From assembly GCA_009702305.1 (NCBI GenBank), contig WLIH01000019.1:1-12421 (forward strand): DNA of 12,421 nt. The letters are read 5' to 3'. The notes beneath the pieces are model-generated. The model saw only the letters and a program-made list of their open reading frames with translations, was not told the origin of the DNA and did no database searches. Position numbers and translations under genes: made by a program. Origin of the DNA: Actinomycetota bacterium. GTDB taxonomy: Bacteria; Actinomycetota; Actinomycetes; Propionibacteriales; Nocardioidaceae. This document shows positions 7,683-12,421 of the stretch, piece after piece (positions within the stretch are counted from its first letter, which is position 1; each line of letters starts with the position of its first letter).

Positions 7683-8861
7683 GTGGCAGCAGCGCAGAAC
7701 TACCTGGCCATCATCAAGGTCGTGGGCATCGGCGGCGGTGGCGTCAACGCCGTCAACCGGATGATCGAGGTCGGCCTCAAGGGCGTCGAGTTCATCGCGA
7801 TCAACACCGACGCGCAGGCGCTCCTGATGAGCGACGCCGACGTCAAGCTCGACATCGGTCGCGAGCTCACCCGGGGCCTCGGCGCCGGCGCCAACCCCGA
7901 CGTGGGCGGCCGTGCCGCCGAGGATCACGCCGACGAGATCGAAGAGGTCATCAAGGGCGCCGACATGGTGTTCGTGACCGCCGGCGAAGGCGGCGGCACC
8001 GGCACCGGCGGCGCACCGGTCGTGGCCCGGATCGCCCGCTCGCTCGGTGCGCTCACCATCGGCGTCGTTACCCGCCCGTTCGCGTTCGAGGGTCGCCGCC
8101 GCGCCAACTCCGCCGAGGAGGGCATCGCCGCGCTCCGCGAGGAGGTCGACACCCTCATCGTCATCCCCAACGACCGGCTGCTCTCGATCAGCGACCGCAA
8201 CGTGTCGGTCCTCGACGCCTTCCGCCAGGCCGACCAGGTCCTGTGGCAGGGCGTCTCGGGCATCACCGACCTGATCACCACCCCGGGCCTGATCAACCTC
8301 GACTTCGCCGACGTGAAGTCCGTGATGGCCAACGCCGGCTCGGCCCTGATGGGCATCGGCTCGGCCCGCGGCGAGGACCGGTCTGTGGCTGCCGCCGAGA
8401 TGGCCGTCTCCAGCCCGCTGCTCGAGGCGAGCATCGACGGAGCCCACGGCGTGCTGCTCTCCATCGCCGGTGGCTCGGACCTCGGACTCTTCGAGATCAA
8501 CGAGGCTGCGGCGCTGGTCGCCCAGGCCGTGCACCCCGAGGCCAACATCATCTTCGGTGCCACGATCGACGACGCCCTCGGCGACGAGGTGCGGGTGACC
8601 GTCATCGCGGCCGGGTTCGACGGAGGCACGCCCAAGCGTCGCGACGAGGGCACGGTGCTGCGCCGCGAGCCCAAGGTGCAGCAGACCCAGGAGGAGACCC
8701 GCGCCGCGGCCGGCCTCCCGGTCCGCGACGAGCAGCGCGAGCCCGTCTCCGCCGGTGCCCGACCGGCGACCTCGGCCCAGCAGGTCACCGCGCCCCGGCC
8801 GGCGCCGCGGCAGGTGCAGTTCGACGACGACGACCTGGACGTGCCCGACTTCCTGAAGTGA
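7683..8861 (+). CDS. ftsZ: Cell division GTPase FtsZ
   Basis: FtsZ is the tubulin-like GTPase that polymerises into the Z-ring and recruits the divisome. The 392-residue protein has the nucleotide-binding [13 protein letters not shown] (15-27) and NTDAQAL (41-47). The tubulin signature is GGGTGTGG (103-110), followed by PNDRLL (163-168). The T7 catalytic loop NLDFAD (206-211) holds Asp208 and Asp211. After about residue 320 comes a charged, Pro/Ala-rich linker, ending in a conserved tail [12 protein letters not shown] (381-392). This tail is the family's docking site for partners such as SepF, encoded downstream. The GTG at 7683 is preceded by GAGAGG at 7668-7673, nine bases away, and gives the usual short N-terminus. 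It lies 203 bases after ftsQ and begins a new transcription unit. Confidence 0.98.
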   Translation: MAAAQNYLAIIKVVGIGGGGVNAVNRMIEVGLKGVEFIAINTDAQALLMSDADVKLDIGRELTRGLGAGANPDVGGRAAEDHADEIEEVIKGADMVFVTAGEGGGTGTGGAPVVARIARSLGALTIGVVTRPFAFEGRRRANSAEEGIAALREEVDTLIVIPNDRLLSISDRNVSVLDAFRQADQVLWQGVSGITDLITTPGLINLDFADVKSVMANAGSALMGIGSARGEDRSVAAAEMAVSSPLLEASIDGAHGVLLSIAGGSDLGLFEINEAAALVAQAVHPEANIIFGATIDDALGDEVRVTVIAAGFDGGTPKRRDEGTVLRREPKVQQTQEETRAAAGLPVRDEQREPVSAGARPATSAQQVTAPRPAPRQVQFDDDDLDVPDFLK

Positions 8862-8862
8862 C

Positions 8863-9582
8863 GTGTACTTCCACCGCGCGTCTCTCGGCCCCGTCGACCT
8901 GGCCTTCACGGACAGGTTCGGCGGGGTCAGCCGCATGCCGTACGACGCCCTCAATCTCGCCCTCGGCGGAGGCGACGACCCCGAGCACTGTCGCACCAAC
9001 GTGCGCCTGCTCCTCGACGACTTCGCGCCGGGCGACCGGCTGGCCGACCTGCACCAGGTGCACGGCTGCACGGTCGAGGTCGTCGACGCCGAGCCGGGGC
9101 AGCGCCCCGACGCCGATGCCCTGGTGAGCGCCAGCGCCGGCGTGGTGCTGATGGTCCGGGCCGCCGACTGCGTGCCGGTGCTGCTGGCCGACCAGACGGC
9201 CGGCGTCATCGGAGCCGCCCACTGCGGCCGGCCCGGCCTCGCGGCCGGCGTCGTGCCCGCCACGGTGGAGCGGATGCGCGAGCTGGGCGCCGAGCGGGTC
9301 GCTGCGTGGATCGGGCCCCACGTGTGCGGCTCCTGCTACGAGGTGCCGATCGAGCTGCGCGCCGAGGTCGGCGCGATCGTGCCGGCGGCCGTCGCGACGA
9401 CATCGTGGGGCACGCCGTCCCTCGACCTGGGCGCCGGGGTGCACGCGCAGCTCGAGGCGCTCGGCGTCGAGGTCGTCGACGTGTCGGCCTGCACCAAGGA
9501 GCGCTCCGACCTCTACTCCTTCCGGCGCGACGGCGACGAGGCCGGCCGGCTCGCCGGCCTCATCCGGCGGCGGGCCGGATGA
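8863..9582 (+). CDS. pgeF: Peptidoglycan editing factor PgeF / YfiH-family protein
   Basis: This is a YfiH/YlmD-family protein, often annotated as polyphenol oxidase or laccase-domain protein. Family members have been shown to hydrolyse peptidoglycan precursors carrying L-Ser in place of L-Ala, and to have purine nucleoside phosphorylase and deaminase activity. The 239-residue product shows HQVHG (64-68), [11 protein letters not shown] (100-110) with Cys103, His120, CGSCYEV (155-161) and [15 protein letters not shown] (210-224). His64, Cys103 and His120 match the family's metal-binding Cys/His set. The segment after His120 reads CGRPGL, where the broad family has AGWRGL, so Trp is replaced. 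The GTG start at 8863 is one base after the ftsZ stop, with no strong ribosome binding site, so coupling to ftsZ is likely. Location next to ftsZ is standard for actinobacteria and fits a precursor-proofreading role. Confidence 0.9.
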   Translation: MYFHRASLGPVDLAFTDRFGGVSRMPYDALNLALGGGDDPEHCRTNVRLLLDDFAPGDRLADLHQVHGCTVEVVDAEPGQRPDADALVSASAGVVLMVRAADCVPVLLADQTAGVIGAAHCGRPGLAAGVVPATVERMRELGAERVAAWIGPHVCGSCYEVPIELRAEVGAIVPAAVATTSWGTPSLDLGAGVHAQLEALGVEVVDVSACTKERSDLYSFRRDGDEAGRLAGLIRRRAG

Positions 9583-10280
9583 GTCTCGACCGCGCGGACC
9601 AGCTCGCCCGGCGGCTCGGCGAGGTGCGTGCACGCATCGCCCGGGCCTGCGCGGCCGCCGGCCGCGCCGACGACGTCACGCTGGTCGTGGTGACCAAGTA
9701 CTTCCCTGCCTCCGACGTCCGGCTGCTCGCCGACCTCGGGGTGCGCGACGTGGGGGAGAACAGGCACCAGGAGGCCGAGGCCAAGGTCGCCGACTGCGCC
9801 GGCCTCGACCTGCGCTGGCACTTCATCGGCGCGCTGCAGAGCAACAAGGCGGCCGCGGTGGCGGCGTACGCCGACCTCGTCGAGTCGCTCGACCGGACCA
9901 AGCTGGTGGCGGCGCTGGATCGTGGTGCGAGCCAGCGCGGCCGACCGCTCGACGTCCTGCTCCAGGTGAGCCTGGATCCACCGGGCAGCGAGCACCGCGC
10001 CGGCGTCGACCCGGCAGACCTCGCCGCTCTGGCCGACGCGGTCGCCGCCACGTCGTCGCTGCGGCTGCGCGGGCTGATGGCGGTGGCGCCCCTGGGCGAG
10101 GAGCCGGCGGGGGCGTTCGCCCGGCTCGCGGAGATCCGCGCCGGGCTCGTGCTCCGGCACCCGCAGGCGACCTGGCTCTCGGCCGGCATGAGCGGCGACC
10201 TCGAGGAGGCCGTCGCCGCCGGCGCGACACACGTGCGCGTCGGGTCCGCAATCCTCGGATCGAGGCCTGCGGTCCAGTAG
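9579..10280 (+). CDS. yggS: YggS-family PLP homeostasis protein
   Basis: This protein of the YggS/PROSC/YlmE family binds pyridoxal 5'-phosphate on an alanine-racemase-like barrel. It has no known enzymatic activity but affects vitamin B6 balance. The 233-residue product carries the PLP lysine in [11 protein letters not shown] (Lys40), [11 protein letters not shown] (59-69), [10 protein letters not shown] (81-90), [12 protein letters not shown] (201-212) and [12 protein letters not shown] (218-229). The ATG at 9579 overlaps the pgeF stop (ATGA) and gives the normal family length. The open frame continues upstream to 9306, but that part is a shadow of pgeF. The gene sits in the ftsZ-pgeF-yggS-sepF block seen across Gram-positive bacteria. 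Confidence 0.95.
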   Translation: MSLDRADQLARRLGEVRARIARACAAAGRADDVTLVVVTKYFPASDVRLLADLGVRDVGENRHQEAEAKVADCAGLDLRWHFIGALQSNKAAAVAAYADLVESLDRTKLVAALDRGASQRGRPLDVLLQVSLDPPGSEHRAGVDPADLAALADAVAATSSLRLRGLMAVAPLGEEPAGAFARLAEIRAGLVLRHPQATWLSAGMSGDLEEAVAAGATHVRVGSAILGSRPAVQ

Positions 10281-10301
10281 GTTCAGACCATCCAGCGGCG
10301 T

Positions 10302-10313
10302 CCCTGATCAGGG
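10302..10313. promoter_or_regulatory. 12-bp palindrome upstream of sepF
   Basis: CCCTGATCAGGG is a perfect palindrome in the 59-base yggS-sepF gap. The bases GGCGTC occur on both sides, overlapping its ends. It lies 12 bases before the sepF ribosome binding site. It could be a regulator site or a short RNA hairpin. Symmetry is the only evidence. Confidence 0.35.
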
Positions 10314-10339
10314 CGTCCATCTTCCGGAGGGCAACACTC

Positions 10340-10834
10340 ATGAGCGGCGCGATGCGCAAGATCGGCGAGTACCTCGGCCTGCTCGAGGACACGGGTCGTT
10401 ACGACGACTACGACGGCAGCGACGACTACACGCAGGAGACGCAGGCCGTCGCCACGACCCGTGCCGAGCGCCACCGTGAGGCCCGCCCTGCCCCCGTGTC
10501 CGACCTCGCCGAGCGCCGTCGTCCGGCCGCCGGCCCCACCGGAGTGGTTGCCGAGATGTCCCGTATCACCACGCTGCACCCCAGCACCTACAACGAGGCG
10601 CGCACCGTCGGCGAGAACTTCCGCGAGGGCACGCCGGTGATCATGAACCTCTCCGAGATGGACGACGCCGACGCCAAGCGCCTGGTCGACTTCGCGGCCG
10701 GTCTGGTCTTCGCGACCCGCGGCACGATCGAGCGGGTCACCAGCAAGGTGTTCCTGCTCTCTCCGCCCAACGTCACGGTCACCGCCGAGGACAAGGTCCG
10801 CATCGCCGAGGGCGGCTTCTTCAACCAGAGCTGA
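10340..10834 (+). CDS. sepF: Cell division protein SepF
   Basis: SepF is a cytoplasmic protein that anchors FtsZ to the membrane. In actinobacteria lacking FtsA it is thought to be the main Z-ring tether. The 164-residue protein has an N-terminal amphipathic segment [12 protein letters not shown] (5-16), the expected membrane anchor. A low-complexity acidic, then basic linker (17-72) follows, with repeated Asp and Tyr in [10 protein letters not shown]. The folded SepF domain (75-150) contains [35 protein letters not shown] and VFLLSPPNV. The ATG at 10340 has GGAGG nine bases upstream (10326-10330). Met5 is an alternative start but is worse spaced. The protein likely binds the LDVPDFLK tail of the FtsZ encoded upstream. 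Confidence 0.96.
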   Translation: MSGAMRKIGEYLGLLEDTGRYDDYDGSDDYTQETQAVATTRAERHREARPAPVSDLAERRRPAAGPTGVVAEMSRITTLHPSTYNEARTVGENFREGTPVIMNLSEMDDADAKRLVDFAAGLVFATRGTIERVTSKVFLLSPPNVTVTAEDKVRIAEGGFFNQS

Positions 10835-10881
10835 CGCACCCGCGCAGCCGTCATTGCCGGACGTAGGGAAGACTGGTCCAC

Positions 10882-11169
10882 GTGCTCGCCGGTTGGATCC
10901 TCTACTACGCCCTGACGGTCTTCTGGATCTTCTTGTGGGTCCGCTTCGTCGTGGACTGGGTGATGGTCTTCGCTCGCTCGTGGAGCCCACGTGGTCCGCT
11001 GCTCCTCCTGCTGGAGGCGGTCTACTCTGTGACCGACCCGCCGATCAAGGCGCTGCGCCGGTTGATCCCGCCGTTGCGCATCGGCAACTTCGCGCTCGAC
11101 CTCAGCTTCCTGCTGGTCTTCGTCATCGTGTGGATCCTGCGCAGCGTCGTCGCCAGCACCCTGCTCTGA
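10882..11169 (+). CDS. YggT-family small membrane protein
   Basis: This is a 95-residue YggT/YlmG family integral membrane protein. It has two hydrophobic segments, at about residues 4-30 and 70-92, separated by a loop with VTDPPIKALRRLIPPLRIGNF. The family's recognisable core is the DPP-x-R/K-RxxPP pattern between two hydrophobic helices. YggT proteins are linked to membrane or division functions and osmotic stress, but no biochemical activity is established. The GTG at 10882 has GGGAAG about ten bases upstream. The gene sits 47 bases after sepF and before divIVA, its usual place in actinobacteria. The sepF-yggT gap shows no clear terminator, so it is probably co-transcribed with sepF. Confidence 0.92.
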   Translation: MLAGWILYYALTVFWIFLWVRFVVDWVMVFARSWSPRGPLLLLLEAVYSVTDPPIKALRRLIPPLRIGNFALDLSFLLVFVIVWILRSVVASTLL

Positions 11170-11174
11170 GCCGT

Positions 11175-11190
11175 GCGCCCCGCGGGGTGC
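11175..11190 (+). terminator. Small GC hairpin after yggT
   Basis: GCGCCC (11175-11180) can pair with GGGTGC (11185-11190), with one G-U pair, around a CGCG loop. It lies five bases after the yggT stop. There is no T-tract and the stem is short, so this is a weak terminator candidate. Confidence 0.3.
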
Positions 11191-11205
11191 CGGGTGCCGT
11201 CACAC

Positions 11206-11241
11206 CGCATGTCACATGCGTCCCACCCATAGCGCTATTGT
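11206..11241 (+). promoter_or_regulatory. divIVA promoter region with two palindromes
   Basis: GTCACA (11211-11216, 4 of 6 to TTGACA) and TATTGT (11236-11241, 4 of 6 to TATAAT) lie 19 bases apart, a little longer than usual. The inverted repeat CGCATGTCACATGCG (11206-11220) covers the -35 and the perfect palindrome ATAGCGCTAT (11229-11238) overlaps the -10. A second GTCACA is at 11199-11204. The symmetric sites suggest an operator, but no regulator is identified. The 141-base gap 11170-11310 has no gene, and an independent divIVA promoter is plausible. Confidence 0.45.
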
Positions 11242-11253
11242 TCGACCCGACAG

Positions 11254-11283
11254 TTCGTGGCCGTCGTTGTCGACGGCCACGAA
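11254..11283 (+). promoter_or_regulatory. Strong hairpin in the divIVA leader
   Basis: TTCGTGGCCGTCG (11254-11266) and CGACGGCCACGAA (11271-11283) form a perfect 13-bp stem with a TTGT loop. It ends 27 bases before the divIVA ATG and lies just after the proposed -10. It may be a 5' UTR structure affecting RNA stability or translation, or a terminator of transcripts coming from yggT. No T-tract follows. Confidence 0.5.
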
Positions 11284-11310
11284 GTACGCAGACTGAGATT
11301 GGGTGAGGTC

Positions 11311-12045
11311 ATGCCGCTGACGCCTGAGGACGTGAGCAACAAGCGCTTTACTCCTGTCCGGCTCCGTGAGGGCTACGACATGGGGGAGGTCGACCAGTTC
11401 CTCGACGAGGTGGAGGCCGAGCTCGCGCGGCTCACGAAGGAGAACGACGACCTGCGGGCCGCGCTCTCCTCGGCTCAGACCGGTGCTCCTGCCCCGGTCG
11501 AGGTCGCGGCTCCCGAGCCGACGCCGGTGGCTGCTGCTCCCGAGCCCACGCCCGTCGCGGCGCCGGTCGAGGCTGCTGCGCCGGTCGAGACGATCCGGGT
11601 CGAGACCGTGCCGCAGGCCTCCAACGCTGCCGCCCGCCTGCTCGAGATCGCGACGCGCAACGCCGACGAGCTCGTCGAGGACGCGAAGAACCAGGCCGAC
11701 AAGATCGTGGGCGAGGCCCGCACCAAGGCCGAGCGCCTCGAGTCGGAGTCGAAGAGCAAGGCCGACCGCGTCGAGGCGGACGCGCGCACCCGCGCGCAAA
11801 TGCTCGACTCGGAGACCTCCGAGCGTCGCCAGCAGATGTTCGGCGACCTCGAGCGCGATCGCGACAAGCTCAACGCCGAGGTCGAGAACCTCCGCTCCTT
11901 CGAGCGCGAGTACCGCTCGCGCCTGAAGAGCTACTTCGCCCAGCAGCTCGAGGCTCTCTCGGGTCAGGGCGAGGGCTCGGCCCAGGGTGAGGAGACCCCG
12001 GCGCCCAAGCGGCTCCGGTCGATCCTCGGCGAGGACGAGGCCTGA
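11311..12045 (+). CDS. divIVA: DivIVA / Wag31 polar growth protein
   Basis: DivIVA (Wag31 in mycobacteria) is a cytoplasmic coiled-coil protein that gathers at curved membrane and cell poles and organises polar wall growth. The 244-residue protein begins MPLTPEDVSNKRFTPVRLREGYDMGEVDQFLDEVE, written here only in part as MPLTPEDVSN and GYDMGEVDQFLDEVE (21-35), the conserved lipid-binding N-terminal domain. A first coiled coil runs to about residue 55. A Pro/Ala/Glu linker (57-95) with two copies of APEPTPVA follows, then a long charged coiled coil (about 105-215) and a short tail with APKRLRSILGED. The ATG at 11311 matches known DivIVA N-termini. An in-frame GTG at 11257 lies inside a hairpin and is rejected. 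The ribosome binding site (GGTGAGG) is very close to the ATG. The gene ends before a strong terminator. Confidence 0.96.
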   Translation: MPLTPEDVSNKRFTPVRLREGYDMGEVDQFLDEVEAELARLTKENDDLRAALSSAQTGAPAPVEVAAPEPTPVAAAPEPTPVAAPVEAAAPVETIRVETVPQASNAAARLLEIATRNADELVEDAKNQADKIVGEARTKAERLESESKSKADRVEADARTRAQMLDSETSERRQQMFGDLERDRDKLNAEVENLRSFEREYRSRLKSYFAQQLEALSGQGEGSAQGEETPAPKRLRSILGEDEA

Positions 12046-12073
12046 TCCAGGCCCGCAACGCCAGCACGACGTA

Positions 12074-12110
12074 CGACGAAGCCGGTCTCCCTGGGGGACC
12101 GGCTTCGTCG
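12074..12110. terminator. Strong hairpin terminator after divIVA
   Basis: CGACGAAGCCGGTC (12074-12087) and GACCGGCTTCGTCG (12097-12110) form a perfect 14-bp stem, extendable by three more pairs (one G-U) around a 3-base loop. It begins 28 bases after the divIVA stop. There is no T-tract. It is the longest stem in the window and could act in both directions. Confidence 0.7.
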
Positions 12111-12154
12111 CGTCCCGGCCCGGTGCCGGCCGACATGCCGGGGACGGGTGAGGT

Positions 12155-12183
12155 TTGGAAGCGACTCGGCGAGCCGATACCCT
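12155..12183 (+). promoter_or_regulatory. Possible promoter of the last gene
   Basis: TTGGAA (12155-12160) and TACCCT (12178-12183) lie 17 bases apart in the gap 12046-12237, after the divIVA terminator. The match to the -35 consensus is 4 of 6 and to the -10 is 3 of 6. The spacing and position are good but the boxes are weak. Confidence 0.3.
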
Positions 12184-12237
12184 CCGTGCACGTCGTGGGG
12201 CCCGCACGAGGGCGCCGGCCGAGGAAGGCTTGGTTCG

Positions 12238-12421
12238 ATGGCTCGAGGCACCCGCACATCGCTGGCAGGGCAGGCGGCTTCTGCTGCCCGCCGCGTGATC
12301 TCCCGCCGCACGTCGGACGACAAGCCGGTCGCGAAGAAGGCTGCACCGGTCAAGAAGGCTGCACCGGTCAAGAAGGCTGCACCGGTCAAGAAGGCTGCAC
12401 CGGTCAAGAAGGCTGCACCGG
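12238..12421 (+). CDS. Lys/Ala/Pro-rich N-terminus, probable DksA/TraR-type protein (partial)
   Basis: Only the first 61 codons are in the window. The protein starts MARGTRTSLAGQAASAARRV, then a short Arg/Ser/Asp stretch, then repeated KKAAPV. The ATG at 12238 has GAGGAAGG at 12221-12228, nine bases upstream. The visible part is basic and low-complexity, like the tails of histone H1-like and HupB proteins, and probably binds nucleic acid or is disordered. No catalytic domain is visible. In related actinobacteria, as I recall, the gene after divIVA often encodes a TraR/DksA C4 zinc-finger protein with such an N-terminus, so that is the best guess, but the zinc finger would lie outside the window. 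A histone-like protein is the alternative. Confidence 0.7.
   Translation, partial: MARGTRTSLAGQAASAARRVISRRTSDDKPVAKKAAPVKKAAPVKKAAPVKKAAPVKKAAP
12334..12421 (+). repeat. 18-bp tandem repeat encoding KKAAPV
   Basis: The unit AAGAAGGCTGCACCGGTC is repeated head to tail at 12334, 12352, 12370 and 12388, with a fifth partial copy (16 bases) cut by the window end. All copies are identical at the DNA level, including third codon positions. This implies recent expansion or homogenisation by slippage or recombination. The length is a multiple of three, so copy-number change keeps the frame. Confidence 0.95.

Noticed and set aside
7548..9263. Long minus-strand open frame over ftsZ and pgeF
   Set aside because: It is antisense to ftsZ and pgeF, with compositional bias and no recognisable motif.
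11257..11310. Upstream GTG start for divIVA
   Set aside because: It lies inside the leader hairpin, and the protein from 11311 matches the conserved DivIVA N-terminus.
12238..12421. CRISPR-like array at the window end
   Set aside because: The repeats are contiguous without spacers and encode KKAAPV in frame behind a good ribosome binding site.

Overview
The window is a high-GC (about 70% by eye) stretch of the division and cell wall (dcw) cluster of an actinobacterium. Every recognised gene is on the + strand. The gene order mraY-murD-ftsW-murG-murC-ftsQ-ftsZ-pgeF-yggS-sepF-yggT-divIVA is the standard actinobacterial one. The GTG starts, the [12 protein letters not shown] FtsZ tail, the Wag31-like DivIVA and a Lys/Ala/Pro-rich protein just after divIVA point to Propionibacteriales, most likely a Nocardioides-like organism. 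The family assignment is inferred from synteny and protein style, not from a database match.

Layout. Positions 1-203 hold the 3' end of a MurE-type ligase, interrupted by an in-frame TAG. A terminator-like hairpin and a leader of about 200 bases follow. Then comes a tight block, mraY, murD, ftsW, murG, murC, ftsQ (406-7479), with overlapping or closely spaced genes. A second hairpin closes ftsQ. ftsZ (7683-8861) has its own upstream region with a TTGACA box and an inverted repeat, and is followed by pgeF, yggS, sepF and yggT. divIVA (11311-12045) has a separate promoter-like region with two palindromes and a strong leader hairpin, and ends in a long hairpin terminator. The last gene starts at 12238 and runs off the window inside a perfect 18-bp tandem repeat.

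How the genes work together. MurD, MurC and the MurE fragment are Mur ligases of the cytoplasmic UDP-MurNAc-peptide pathway. MraY and MurG make lipid I and lipid II at the membrane, and FtsW polymerises glycan at the septum. FtsQ, FtsZ and SepF are divisome parts, and DivIVA (Wag31) directs polar growth. PgeF proofreads the peptidoglycan precursor, YggS handles PLP, and YggT is a small membrane protein of poorly defined role.

I see no phage, insertion sequence, CRISPR, tRNA or rRNA, and no new multi-gene system. What merits a second look is the in-frame stop in murE with murE (not murF) adjacent to mraY, several palindromic or hairpin elements in the intergenic regions, and the exact tandem repeat in the last gene.
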